A stretch of DNA of 23,785 nucleotides from an uncultured Eubacteriales bacterium (GCA_902493665.1 CABUQL010000002.1:1-23785), one strand, 5' to 3'. Shown: positions 7,021-14,797, counted from the stretch's first letter. Program-made: numbers and translations. The notes: generated from the letters alone by a model not told the origin.

Positions 7021-8450
7021 TATACGTTTATTTCAACCTCAACGCCGATTTCGTCTTTGTTTTGCAGGATAACGGGATTTACGTACTGTTCTATAAATTC
7101 TTCCGTCTGTTTTGGAGCACGGCCCACAAAGTTTATGGGTTTAAGCACTTTTTCGATTTCTTCTTTTGTAATGTTAAAGCTTTTGTCGGAAACGATTCTT
7201 TCAATAAGGTCGTTGTCTTTTCCTTCTTCTTTAACAACTTTTGCCGCAGCCATTGAGTGAACTCTGATTTTTTCGTGGAGCTCCTGTCTGTCGCCGCCTT
7301 TTTTAACCGCCTGCATTAAAATGTTTTCTGTTGCCATAAACGGGAGTTCTTTTAAAATTCTTTGTTCAATTACTTTGGGGTATACAACAAGCCCTTCTGA
7401 AATATTTATATAAATGTTAAGTATTGCGTCAACTGCCAAAAATGCTTCGGGAACCGAAATTCTTTTGTTTGCGGAATCGTCGAGCGTTCTTTCAAACCAC
7501 TGCGTTGATGCGGTTATGGCAGGGTTCAAAGCGTCTACGATTACGTATCTTGCAAGCGATGAAATTCTTTCACTGCGCATGGGATTTCTTTTGTATGCCA
7601 TTGCGGATGAGCCGATTTGGTTTTTTTCAAACGGTTCTTCAATTTCTTTAAGATGCTGCAAAAGTCTTATGTCGTTGCTGAATTTGTATGCCGACTGAGC
7701 TATAAGGCTTAGTGTGTTTAGCATCTGTGAATCAAGTTTTCGCGAATACGTCTGACCCGAAACGGGAAAGTACGACTTAAATCCCATTTCTTTTGTAATC
7801 ATTTCATCGAGTTTTTTAACTTTTTCGTGGTCGCCGTCAAAAAGTTCCAAAAAGCTTGCCTGTGTTCCGGTTGTTCCTTTTGAACCCAAAAGCTTTGCTC
7901 TTGAAAGCTGAAAATCAACATCTTCCAAGTCCATTAAAAGTTCCCAAACCCAAAGGCATGCCCTTTTTCCGACCGTTGTAAGCTGTGCCGGCTGAAAATG
8001 TGTAAAGCCTAAAGTCGGCATATCTTTGTATTTCATTGCAAAATCGGAAAGAAGTTTTATTACGTTTAAAAGTTTTTTTCTGATAAGTTTTAAAGCTTCT
8101 GTCATAATTATTATATCGGTGTTGTCGCCGACATAGCAGCTTGTTGCGCCGAGATGAATGATGCCTTTCGCATTGGGACACTGCACACCGTAAGCGTAAA
8201 CATGTGACATAACATCATGTCTGACCTTTTTTTCACGCTCTTTTGCAACGTCGTAATTGATGTCGTCTTTGTGTGCTTCAAGTTCTTTTATCTGCTCATC
8301 GGTGATGTTTAATCCGAGTTCTTTTTCCGCCTTTGCAAGGGCAATCCAAAGTCTGCGCCATGTTTTAAACTTTTTATCGGGCGAAAAAATTTCTTTCATT
8401 TCTTTACTTGCGTATCTTGTGTTTAAGGGACTTTCGTAAATGTTGTTCAT
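7020..8450 (-). CDS. purB: Adenylosuccinate lyase
   Basis: Catalyses two steps of purine synthesis: SAICAR to AICAR plus fumarate, and adenylosuccinate to AMP plus fumarate. The 476-residue protein belongs to the fumarase/aspartase superfamily. It shows HLGATS (99-104), the catalytic-histidine segment GFTHFQPAQ (H151) and the mobile signature loop GSSAMAYKRNP (280-290) with the catalytic serine. Its length is greater than the roughly 430 residues of the Bacillus enzyme and fits the longer form common in Clostridia. SD AAAGGA lies 7-8 nt before the ATG. It is the last intact gene of the minus-strand run; its stop overlaps the start of a methyltransferase remnant. No other purine gene is in the window. 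Confidence 0.96.
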   Translation of the reverse strand: MNNIYESPLNTRYASKEMKEIFSPDKKFKTWRRLWIALAKAEKELGLNITDEQIKELEAHKDDINYDVAKEREKKVRHDVMSHVYAYGVQCPNAKGIIHLGATSCYVGDNTDIIIMTEALKLIRKKLLNVIKLLSDFAMKYKDMPTLGFTHFQPAQLTTVGKRACLWVWELLMDLEDVDFQLSRAKLLGSKGTTGTQASFLELFDGDHEKVKKLDEMITKEMGFKSYFPVSGQTYSRKLDSQMLNTLSLIAQSAYKFSNDIRLLQHLKEIEEPFEKNQIGSSAMAYKRNPMRSERISSLARYVIVDALNPAITASTQWFERTLDDSANKRISVPEAFLAVDAILNIYINISEGLVVYPKVIEQRILKELPFMATENILMQAVKKGGDRQELHEKIRVHSMAAAKVVKEEGKDNDLIERIVSDKSFNITKEEIEKVLKPINFVGRAPKQTEEFIEQYVNPVILQNKDEIGVEVEINV

Positions 8451-8507
8451 TTTTTTGTTCCTTTCATATGTAAAGTTTTTGGAAATTTATAATTTACTTT
8501 TAAACGT

Positions 8508-8541
8508 CAAAGCGCCGCTGTAAAAAACACCGGCACGTTTG
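8508..8541. other. Hairpin between the aminotransferase gene and purB
   Basis: Interrupted inverted repeat: CAAA-GCGCCG-c-TGT, loop AAAAA, ACA-c-CGGCAC-g-TTTG, about 13 pairs including one G-T. On the transcribed (minus) strand it lies between the two genes but is followed by only a short interrupted T stretch, so it may be a partial terminator or an RNA-processing or stabilising structure rather than a strong stop. Confidence 0.45.
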
Positions 8542-8552
8542 ATTTTGTTATT

Positions 8553-9746
8553 TTATTTTAATTCCGAAAGAAAGCTTTCGAGTCTGTCGAGGCCTTCTTT
8601 AATATTCTCCATAGATGTTGCGTATGACCATCTTACAAAGTCAGGTGCTTCAAAGCCTGTTCCCGGAACAACCGCAACAAGTTTGCTCTCTAAAAACATA
8701 TCTGCAAAATCGTCGGCGGTTTCGATTTTTCTGCCATTGTATGTTTTTCCGAAAAGCTTTGAAATGTTCATAAGTATATAAAACGAACCGTGCGGATTAA
8801 GGCACGAAACCCCGTCAATTTTTTTGATTCTGTCATGCATGTAGTTACGTCTTTTTTCAAATTCGCCTACCATTTTGTAAAGTTCGTCTTTAGGTCCTTC
8901 AAGTGCTGCAAGCGCCGCATACTGAGCGATTGTGTTGGGGTTTGAAGTTGCATGGCTCTGAACGTTTGACATAATTTTTGCAATTGTCGGATTTGAAGCG
9001 GTGTAACCGATTCTCCAGCCTGTCATTGCATATGTTTTTGAAACACCGTTTACAATGATTGTAAGGTCTTTGATGTCGTCGCCGAGCTCTGCAATGCTAA
9101 GATGCTTGTTTCCGTCATATATAAGATATTCGTAAATTTCGTCCGAAACAACAAAAAGCGAGTGTGCAAGACAGACTTTTGCAATTTCGGAAAGTTCTTC
9201 TTGTGAATAAACCATTCCCGTAGGGTTGCTCGGGCTGTTAAGCACGATTGCACGCGTTTTGTCAGTTATTTTTTCTTCTATCTGCTTTGCGCTTATTTTA
9301 AAGTGTGTGCTTTCGTCGGTGTGAATTACAACGGGAACGCCGTCGTTTAGTTTAATCATTTCGGGATAGCTTACCCAGTACGGAGCAGGAATAATCACCT
9401 CATCGCCCGGATTTAAAATTGCACCGAAAACATTCATTAAAGAGTGTTTTGCGCCGTTGCTGATTACAATTTGGCTCGGCTCGTAATCGAGGTTATTGTC
9501 TTCTTTGAGTTTTTTGCAGACTGCCTTTTTTAAAGGGATAATTCCCGACGCCGGCGTATATTTTGTCATACCGTCGTTGATTGCTTTTATGGCAGCGTCT
9601 TTTATATGTTTTGGAGTATCAAAATCAGGTTCCCCCGCACCGAAGCCGACAACATTAAGCCCATCAGCTTTCATCTGCTTAAATTTTGCATCTATTGACA
9701 GTGTCGGCGAGGGTGAAACGCCTAAGAATTTTTTTGATAAGTTCAT
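8553..9746 (-). CDS. Pyridoxal-phosphate aminotransferase (aspartate aminotransferase type)
   Basis: A 397-residue class I/II (fold type I) aminotransferase that swaps an amino group between an amino acid, most likely aspartate, and 2-oxoglutarate. Evidence: GAGEPDFDTP (37-46), the NPTG motif in SPSNPTG (171-177), DEIYEYL (202-208), the PLP-binding lysine K237 in NGVSKTYAMTGWRIGY with R245, and the C-terminal FVRWSYA that supplies the carboxylate-binding arginine. Length is usual. GGAGG 7 nt before the ATG sets the start, and a strong TTGCAT-17-TACAAT promoter lies upstream. It resembles Bacillus AspB-type enzymes, but substrate range in this subfamily is broad, so no symbol is given. Confidence 0.92.
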   Translation of the reverse strand: MNLSKKFLGVSPSPTLSIDAKFKQMKADGLNVVGFGAGEPDFDTPKHIKDAAIKAINDGMTKYTPASGIIPLKKAVCKKLKEDNNLDYEPSQIVISNGAKHSLMNVFGAILNPGDEVIIPAPYWVSYPEMIKLNDGVPVVIHTDESTHFKISAKQIEEKITDKTRAIVLNSPSNPTGMVYSQEELSEIAKVCLAHSLFVVSDEIYEYLIYDGNKHLSIAELGDDIKDLTIIVNGVSKTYAMTGWRIGYTASNPTIAKIMSNVQSHATSNPNTIAQYAALAALEGPKDELYKMVGEFEKRRNYMHDRIKKIDGVSCLNPHGSFYILMNISKLFGKTYNGRKIETADDFADMFLESKLVAVVPGTGFEAPDFVRWSYATSMENIKEGLDRLESFLSELK

Positions 9747-9796
9747 TTTTAAGCCTCCGCATTTAATTCAAATATTAATAAAATGTCATCTTTAAT

Positions 9797-9825
9797 ATTG
9801 TACTATATTATGACTGAAAATGCAA
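9797..9825 (-). promoter_or_regulatory. Sigma-A promoter for the aminotransferase gene
   Basis: On the minus strand, -35 TTGCAT (9820-9825) and -10 TACAAT (9797-9802) with a 17-nt spacer, about 50 nt before the start codon. It indicates that the aminotransferase, and perhaps purB, forms a unit separate from the genes upstream. Confidence 0.75.
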
Positions 9826-9850
9826 GATTATTTAGTGCTAAAATTCAAAA

Positions 9851-10741
9851 TTAAACATTTTGCAACATATTTTCAAAGTTTTTGTGAGAAATTTTAGATA
9901 TAATATCATCGCTGTAGTTAAGTTTTGCAAGTTCGTTAAATAAAATATTCATTTTTGAAGCGTCGTATATATCGCCGGATTTAGTTTCCGTTCCGTCAAA
10001 ATCAGCGCCGATTCCTATGTTGTTTTCGCCGCCCAGAGATAAAAAGTGCTCAATATGGCAAATCATATCTTTTACGGATGCATTGTCGGATTTGTTTAAA
10101 AAAAGCGGATAAAGATTTAAGCCTGCAACGCCGCCTCTTTTCTTTAAAAGCAAGAATTCTTCGTCGGTAAGATTTCGCATGTGATTGCAGATTTTTCGGG
10201 AATTTGAATGAGTTGCAACGATTTTTCCGCTGAAATTTTCAAAACAGTCAAAAAATCCTTTGTCGGAAATGTGAGAAACGTCAAGCACGATATTTTCTTT
10301 TTCCATTTTTGAAAGAATGTCTTTTCCGAGAGGCGAAAGACCATCGTTGTTTTCTTCAATTCCGCCGCAAAGGGGATTGTTTTGGTTCCACGTAAGGCTT
10401 ATTACCCTGAACCCCGCATCGTAAAAGGTTTTAATATCTTCGGGTTTTAAATCTTTTGTGTTTCCGAGTCCTTCAATTGAAAGCATTGCGTTTACTTTTT
10501 TTAAGTTTTTTGTGTTTGTGACAAAATTTATATTCCTGTTTGATTTTACCAAATCCGAAATTTTTAAGATATCGCTTGTTTTAAGATTTCCTTCATTAAA
10601 AACCGCAAAAAGCTGCGTTGCCGATTTGTAATTTGAAAGTTTTTTTATGCTGACATCGCAGTCGCCGTCATATAGACTTTTACCGTCAAAAAATACTTTT
10701 AAAAGTGTGTCGCAGTGAGCGTCAAAAAGTGAGTATTCCAT
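9851..10741 (-). CDS. Membrane dipeptidase-family metallopeptidase (M19, renal dipeptidase type)
   Basis: A 296-residue zinc dipeptidase-like enzyme of family M19. Expected metal ligands are visible: H9 and D11 in DAHCDT, the bridging glutamate E90 in LSIEGL, H157 in DVSHIS and H178 in ATHSNSR, plus GADFDG with the conserved aspartate (D247). There is no signal peptide or membrane segment, as usual for bacterial members, so it is probably cytosolic. The start at 10741 is chosen because AAGGAGG lies 5 nt upstream; an in-frame ATG eight codons earlier lacks a ribosome site. It is slightly shorter than many relatives. Bacterial members hydrolyse L- or D-containing dipeptides; the exact substrate cannot be inferred. 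Confidence 0.93.
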   Translation of the reverse strand: MEYSLFDAHCDTLLKVFFDGKSLYDGDCDVSIKKLSNYKSATQLFAVFNEGNLKTSDILKISDLVKSNRNINFVTNTKNLKKVNAMLSIEGLGNTKDLKPEDIKTFYDAGFRVISLTWNQNNPLCGGIEENNDGLSPLGKDILSKMEKENIVLDVSHISDKGFFDCFENFSGKIVATHSNSRKICNHMRNLTDEEFLLLKKRGGVAGLNLYPLFLNKSDNASVKDMICHIEHFLSLGGENNIGIGADFDGTETKSGDIYDASKMNILFNELAKLNYSDDIISKISHKNFENMLQNV

Positions 10742-10838
10742 ATTTGCCTCCTTATTGTGCCGCATTTTGTATATCCGAAAATTATTGTTGATAGGTTGAA
10801 AAGTTCCGTAAGTTGTGATTAATTATGATTAAACCGTT

Positions 10839-11201
10839 TTAAAAAGCATTTTTTATATGATTTATTTTTGCACCCAAAATCATATCGGATTTTCTGTCGG
10901 CGTAAACTTCGATGATGTCAAAACGGACGTCGCAGTCGCCGTCAAAATTTGCAAGATAAGCTTTTGCACCGCTTTGGATTTTTTTCTGCTTCCGAAAATC
11001 AACGCTTTCGCACGGCAGACCGAATTTTGTTGTCGAGCGTGTTTTAACTTCAACAAATACGAGCGTGTTGTTTTTAAAAGCAATTATATCGATTTCAAAG
11101 CTTTTTTGCCTGTAATTTTTGTTTAAAATTTTATATCCGTGTTTTTTTAAATATCTTGCGGCAATGCTTTCTCCGCCAAATCCGAAAATTTTGTTGTTCA
11201 T
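10839..11201 (-). CDS. yraN: YraN/UPF0102 family putative endonuclease-like protein
   Basis: A 120-residue protein of the UPF0102 family, which has an Endonuclease_NS/Holliday-junction-resolvase-like PD-(D/E)xK fold. Marks: FGFGGESIAARYLKKHGYKI (N-terminal helix with the conserved glutamate), FEIDIIA with the metal-binding aspartate, and LVFVEVKTR, the ExK half of the motif. Function in the cell is poorly defined. The start is taken as ATG at 11201, with GGTGA upstream; a GTG three codons earlier (11210) overlaps that site and is less likely. It begins 21 nt after rnhB, and the order rbgA-rnhB-yraN is a common conserved block in Clostridia, supporting co-transcription. Confidence 0.92.
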   Translation of the reverse strand: MNNKIFGFGGESIAARYLKKHGYKILNKNYRQKSFEIDIIAFKNNTLVFVEVKTRSTTKFGLPCESVDFRKQKKIQSGAKAYLANFDGDCDVRFDIIEVYADRKSDMILGAKINHIKNAF

Positions 11202-11222
11202 TTTTTTCACCGGGTATGTATT

Positions 11223-11876
11223 TTATTTGAAAAGTCTGAAAGATTTTCTGTGAACGTCGCTTGCACCGTATTTTTCGAGCGCTTCATAATGTGCTTTTGT
11301 GGGATATCCCTTATGTTTTTTAAAACCGTACTGAGGATATTTTTCGTCAAGTTCGTTCATATATCTGTCCCTTGAAACCTTTGCCAGAACAGACGCTGCC
11401 GCAATGGAAAGGCTTTTTGCGTCGCCCTTTACAATAAGCTCGTAATCGCAGCTTAAATTTCCCATTCTGTTGCCGTCTATAAGTGCAACTTCGCATTTTT
11501 GCGAAAGCGAGTCGATTGCTTTTGAAAATGCAAGAAATGCAGCGTTTAAGATGTTTATTTCATCGATTGTTTTTTCGTCAACACTTTCAATTGCATAGGA
11601 AAGCGCCGTTTCTTTTATTACGTCAAAATAATAGTCACGCTTTTTTTCGGAAAGCTTTTTTGAATCGGTAAGTCCTTCAAGCACCGAACCGCAGATTTTA
11701 ATATTGGGCTTAAAAATTACCGCAGCGGCATAAACAGGACCCGCAAGCGGACCTCTGCCTGCTTCGTCCGCGCCTGCAACGTACATATAGCCGTTGTTCC
11801 AGTATTTTTTTTCATATAAAAGCATATCTTCTTTTTCCGAAGTGTTTTTTAGATTATCTTTTGTTGTACTTTCCAT
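11223..11876 (-). CDS. rnhB: Ribonuclease HII
   Basis: Cleaves RNA in RNA-DNA hybrids and starts removal of single ribonucleotides misplaced in DNA. The 217-residue protein has GADEAGRGPLAGPV with catalytic D37 and E38, D134 in LIDGNR and D152 in VKGDAKS, completing the DEDD set, and the type 2 tail GFKKHKGYPTKAHYEAL. The start at 11876 follows AAGGAG by 6-7 nt and lies 1 nt after the stop of rbgA, so the two are coupled. An upstream in-frame ATG would extend the protein into rbgA and lacks a ribosome site. The N-terminal 25-30 residues before the catalytic core are polar and variable. Confidence 0.96.
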   Translation of the reverse strand: MESTTKDNLKNTSEKEDMLLYEKKYWNNGYMYVAGADEAGRGPLAGPVYAAAVIFKPNIKICGSVLEGLTDSKKLSEKKRDYYFDVIKETALSYAIESVDEKTIDEINILNAAFLAFSKAIDSLSQKCEVALIDGNRMGNLSCDYELIVKGDAKSLSIAAASVLAKVSRDRYMNELDEKYPQYGFKKHKGYPTKAHYEALEKYGASDVHRKSFRLFK

Positions 11877-11877
11877 T

Positions 11878-12747
11878 TTATTCTCCTTTTTCAAAATCCG
11901 ACGGCTTTTCAAGCGAAATTTCGCCGAGTTTTGCACCTCGAAATTCGTCCAGCAAAATGTTTGCGGCTCTTAAAGTGTCTATTTTGCCGCCCGATATTAC
12001 AAAACCGCGTTTTTTGCCCAAAAGATTGAGCATTTCATATCCGTCCAAATTTTCAAAATCAGTCATTTTGTATCTTGCAAAAAGCGATTCGGGATAGTTT
12101 TCCTTTAAAAATTCCAAAAGCGAGCACGAAAGATATTCCGTATCCATAATTTCGTCTTTTATAGCGCCCGTAAATGCAAGCTTCATGCCGATTGATTTAT
12201 CTTCAAATTTCGGCCACAAAATTCCCGGAGTATCGAGAAGTTCAAACCCGTTTTTAAGACGAATCCACTGTTTTCCTTTTGTAACGCCCGGTCTGTCGCC
12301 CGTAACGGCGCTTTTTTTGCCTGAAAGTTTGTTTATAAAAGAAGATTTCCCGACGTTCGGAACGCCGACAACCATCATTTTTACAGGCTTTCCGACAATG
12401 CCTTTTTCTTTTTGTCTTTGAAGTTTATCTTTTAAAATTGCTTTGCATTTGTCAAAAATCATATTTAGATTTTTGCTTTGTGTGCTGCTTACAGGCATTG
12501 CCGAAATGCCTTCGTTTTTAAAGTATTCAATCCACTCTTTTGTGGTGTTTTTGTCTGCAATATCGGACTTGTTTAGCAAAATGAGTCTCGGTTTGCCCGA
12601 TACAATTTCGTTTATTTCGGGATTTCTGCTGGAAAGCGGAAGTCTTGCGTCAAGAAGTTCTATTACAATGTCAACGAGTTTTAAGTTTTCGTTTATAAGC
12701 CTTCTTGTTTTTGCCATGTGTCCCGGAAACCAGTTTATATTTTCCAT
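11878..12747 (-). CDS. rbgA: Ribosome biogenesis GTPase YlqF/RbgA
   Basis: A 289-residue circularly permuted GTPase needed for late assembly of the 50S subunit. The G motifs appear in permuted order: G4 LNKSD (58-62), G5-like SSTQSKN (87-93), then G1 GVPNVGKSS (128-136) and G3 DTPG (172-175). The N-terminus NWFPGHMAKTRR is the family hallmark. The C-terminal helical domain (about 190-289) ends in KPSDFE. GGAG 7-8 nt before the ATG is the SD. It sits between lepB, from which it is separated by a terminator, and rnhB. A promoter of its own would be expected in the 93 nt before it, but none with good consensus is visible. Confidence 0.96.
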   Translation of the reverse strand: MENINWFPGHMAKTRRLINENLKLVDIVIELLDARLPLSSRNPEINEIVSGKPRLILLNKSDIADKNTTKEWIEYFKNEGISAMPVSSTQSKNLNMIFDKCKAILKDKLQRQKEKGIVGKPVKMMVVGVPNVGKSSFINKLSGKKSAVTGDRPGVTKGKQWIRLKNGFELLDTPGILWPKFEDKSIGMKLAFTGAIKDEIMDTEYLSCSLLEFLKENYPESLFARYKMTDFENLDGYEMLNLLGKKRGFVISGGKIDTLRAANILLDEFRGAKLGEISLEKPSDFEKGE

Positions 12748-12788
12748 TTTAATTCTCCTGTACTTTGAGAGTGTCTCTGATTTGTTAA

Positions 12789-12831
12789 GACACCGAGTTA
12801 AACTGATATTGTGTTTTGTTTATCCGGTGCC
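12789..12831. repeat. Small inverted-repeat-bounded element, copy 1
   Basis: GACACCG (12789-12795) and CGGTGCC (12825-12831) can pair, with one G-T, around an AT-rich interior containing AAACT and TTTGTTTA. A similar arrangement lies at 14798-14842. It falls between the lepB terminator and rbgA. Its meaning is unknown. Confidence 0.3.
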
Positions 12832-12845
12832 GAATTTTCGTTTTT

Positions 12846-12874
12846 AAAATAAAAAGGGTGAAAAAATTCACCCT
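12846..12874 (-). terminator. Rho-independent terminator after lepB
   Basis: On the minus strand, stem AGGGTGAA / TTCACCCT with a TTTT loop, immediately followed by TTTTATTTT. It starts about 8 nt after the lepB stop and separates rplS-lepB from rbgA and the genes behind it. Confidence 0.88.
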
Positions 12875-12881
12875 CTTAAGT

Positions 12882-13532
12882 TTATTTATATAAGTTTCCC
12901 ATATGATTAAGCGGAAGAATACGGAAAATAGCTTTTCCCATAATGTTTTTTACGGGAATCGGACCGAGCAGTCTGCTGTCGGTGCTTCCTCCCGGATTTC
13001 TGTTATCACCCATTACAAACACGCAGTCTTTGGGCACTTCAAACGGATATTCCAAATTTCCGCCGCTTGAAAGAGGACCTGTAACATAATCTTCTTCAAG
13101 TTTTTCGCCGTCAACATATATTGCGCCTTCTTCGGGTTTAATATCAACAACCTGACCTTCAAGCGCAACAATTCTCTTTACGTAAGGCGTGTTATAGCTC
13201 TGAGGCGGATGGAGTATTATAATATCTCCGGTCTTAGGCTTATACATAATTCTGCTCACATAAAGCTTGTCGCCGTTTGTAAGTGTGGGATTCATTGAGT
13301 TTCCGTCAACATTAACAAGCGTAAACACAAAATTTCTTATTAAGAGCGCAATTACTATTGCGGCAATAATAGAAAACGACCAGTCCAAAACTTCTTTTTG
13401 CCATGAAGTTTTCGGAGTGCCTGCATCGTCAGCGGTTTCGGTTGTTTCTTCCGTAACAACCGCATTTGTGTTTTCGTCTCCCTCGGGAGCGGGATTTGTA
13501 TTATTGTTATTTTCGTTTTCAAAATTTTCCAA
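12882..13532 (-). CDS. lepB: Signal peptidase I
   Basis: Membrane serine protease that removes signal peptides from exported proteins. The 216-residue form has a single membrane anchor (about 52-72), the catalytic serine S79 in DGNSMNPTL and catalytic lysine K119 in YVKRIVA, followed by the conserved box VMGDNRNPGGSTDSRLLGP. The start must be the TTG at 13532: a stop lies directly upstream in frame and the next in-frame methionine is inside the catalytic motif. A G-rich stretch (GGGGG) about 9 nt upstream is a poor but usable SD. The first 45 residues are a very polar Asn/Glu/Thr-rich cytosolic extension not needed for catalysis. The likely users include the SLH protein at the end of this window. 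Confidence 0.95.
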   Translation of the reverse strand: MENFENENNNNTNPAPEGDENTNAVVTEETTETADDAGTPKTSWQKEVLDWSFSIIAAIVIALLIRNFVFTLVNVDGNSMNPTLTNGDKLYVSRIMYKPKTGDIIILHPPQSYNTPYVKRIVALEGQVVDIKPEEGAIYVDGEKLEEDYVTGPLSSGGNLEYPFEVPKDCVFVMGDNRNPGGSTDSRLLGPIPVKNIMGKAIFRILPLNHMGNLYK

Positions 13533-13555
13533 TTTTTATTGCCCCCAATATGCAT

Positions 13556-13587
13556 AAAATGCTATGGTGAATTTAATTTACCATAGC
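13556..13587 (-). terminator. Terminator or attenuator between rplS and lepB
   Basis: Eleven-pair stem with one G-T: 13561-13571 (GCTATGGTGAA on the plus strand) with 13577-13587, five-base loop. On the transcribed strand it is followed by only ATTTT, so read-through into lepB is likely. Confidence 0.6.
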
Positions 13588-13607
13588 ACTTAATTTATGC
13601 GGATAAT

Positions 13608-13945
13608 TTACTTGATAAGTTCTTTAACCTTAGCAGCTTTTCCGACTCTTTCTCTGATGTAGTAAAGTTTAGCTCTTCTTACTTTACCTTTTCTAACCAC
13701 TTCGATTTTAGCGATTTTAGGAGAATTTACGGGGAAAGTTCTTTCCACACCGACTCCGTATGATAATCTTCTTACAGTAAATGTTTCGGTAATTCCGCCG
13801 TGCTTTTTGCCGATAATAGTACCTTCAAAAATCTGGATTCTTTCGCGGTTACCTTCTTTAACTTTAACGTGAACCTTAACGGTATCACCTATGCAGAGCT
13901 CGGGCAAATCAGTTGGTCTGCTGTCAAATTTTTGATTATATCCAT
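13608..13945 (-). CDS. rplS: Ribosomal protein L19, with an apparent frameshift near the N-terminus
   Basis: L19 of the 50S subunit lies at the subunit interface. From IGDTVKVHVKVKEGNRERIQ to VGKAAKVKELIK the protein is a standard, intact L19. The expected start does not join it. ATG at 13945, 9 nt after GGAGG, reads MDIIKNLTADQL, a textbook L19 N-terminus, then runs to a stop in that frame. The body TDLPELCIGDTV is in the neighbouring frame. The break lies at about 13910-13913. The body frame stays open upstream to ATGs at 13979 and 14012, but these lack an SD and give sequence unlike L19. A 7-nt deletion between AACTGA repeats would explain it (inference). Identity is certain; the true start is not. 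Confidence 0.9.
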
Positions 13946-13952
13946 CTTTGAT

Positions 13953-14035
13953 ATCCTCCTCACCTGCGTAGACGTTCATGCAACAAGTAGCTTTGGTATT
14001 GCAGATATGCAATATGTATTACAGAGGACCGTCCG
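13953..14035 (-). ncRNA. L19 leader: cis-regulatory RNA before rplS
   Basis: The roughly 95-nt 5' UTR from the rplS promoter contains a hairpin with stem TATTGCA/TGCAATA (13997-14003 and 14008-14014). Upstream of it, CCTCTGTA can pair with TACGCAGG, or GTCCTC with the GAGGAT/GAGGA of the ribosome binding site. Mutually exclusive pairing that hides the SD is what an autoregulatory leader needs. An L19 leader family (Rfam) is known in low-GC Gram-positives at exactly this position; assignment here is by position and structure, without a covariance search. Confidence 0.6.
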
Positions 14036-14047
14036 TTTTACCAAAAT

Positions 14048-14076
14048 ATTTTATCACATAAAAAATAATAATGCAA
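14048..14076 (-). promoter_or_regulatory. Sigma-A promoter for rplS
   Basis: On the minus strand, -35 TTGCAT (14071-14076), 17-nt spacer, -10 TAAAAT (14048-14053). Transcription would start near 14041, about 95 nt before the expected rplS start, leaving room for the leader RNA. Confidence 0.75.
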
Positions 14077-14156
14077 TAGTTTTTTTAAAATTTTTAAATA
14101 TTATATGCAAAATTGTTAATAATAATGTAAGAATTTTTAATTTTGGGAGGCAGATT

Positions 14157-14753
14157 ATGATTTTTAAGAACAGTGAAACAAAAATAAATCTCTTGCGTGC
14201 ATTTGCCGGAGAGAGTCAGGCACGAAACAGATATGACATGGCGGCTAAGGCTGCAAAAAACGAAGGTCTTATAATTGTTGAAAAGGTATTTAAATACACT
14301 GCTTGTCAGGAACAGGCGCATGCAAGCGTTTTTTATGACTTTTTAAAAGAAGAAAACGGCGAAAATATTACAATCGACACCGCATATCCCATAAATGTGT
14401 ATACTGCTGCGGCAGATCATCTTAATGCGGCGGTGCACAATGAATATTCGGAGTATGAGGATATTTATCAAAGCTTTGCAAAAACTGCGTCGGACGAGGG
14501 ATTTTCAAAAATAGCAAATGCATTTAAGGCAATTGCCGAAATAGAAAAAACGCACGGCGACAGATTTAAAGCATATTTTGAGATGCTTAAAAACAACACT
14601 CTTTTTTCAAGAGAAAACGAAACCGTATGGATGTGTTCAAACTGCGGTCATATTCACATTGGCAAAAGCGCTCCGCTCGTTTGTCCCGTTTGCTCGCATA
14701 AACAGGGATATTTTATTTCTCAGGATAAAATTCCCGACTATAAAATGCAGTGA
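14157..14753 (+). CDS. Rubrerythrin
   Basis: Non-haem diiron peroxidase of anaerobes that reduces hydrogen peroxide in the cytoplasm. The 198-residue protein has a ferritin-like four-helix domain with ligands in GESQARNRY (E19), CQEQAHA (E52, H55), EYSEYE (E97) and EIEKTHGDRF (E128/E130, H133), followed by a C-terminal rubredoxin-like domain with C160/C163 and C176/C179 for a single iron. The start at 14157 is set by GGGAGG 6-7 nt upstream; the frame stays open far upstream, but that stretch lies over the start of rplS. It is divergent from rplS. It suggests an anaerobic lifestyle with oxidative-stress defence. Confidence 0.95.
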   Translation: MIFKNSETKINLLRAFAGESQARNRYDMAAKAAKNEGLIIVEKVFKYTACQEQAHASVFYDFLKEENGENITIDTAYPINVYTAAADHLNAAVHNEYSEYEDIYQSFAKTASDEGFSKIANAFKAIAEIEKTHGDRFKAYFEMLKNNTLFSRENETVWMCSNCGHIHIGKSAPLVCPVCSHKQGYFISQDKIPDYKMQ

Positions 14754-14797
14754 TTATTGCCGAAAAATTGTATAAATCAAAGTATCGGGTTTTGGAT

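Noticed and set aside
13800..14156. Long in-frame upstream extension of rubrerythrin on the plus strand
   Set aside because: It runs antisense through the rplS leader and 5' end, has no family resemblance, and the GGGAGG site right before 14157 fixes the real start.
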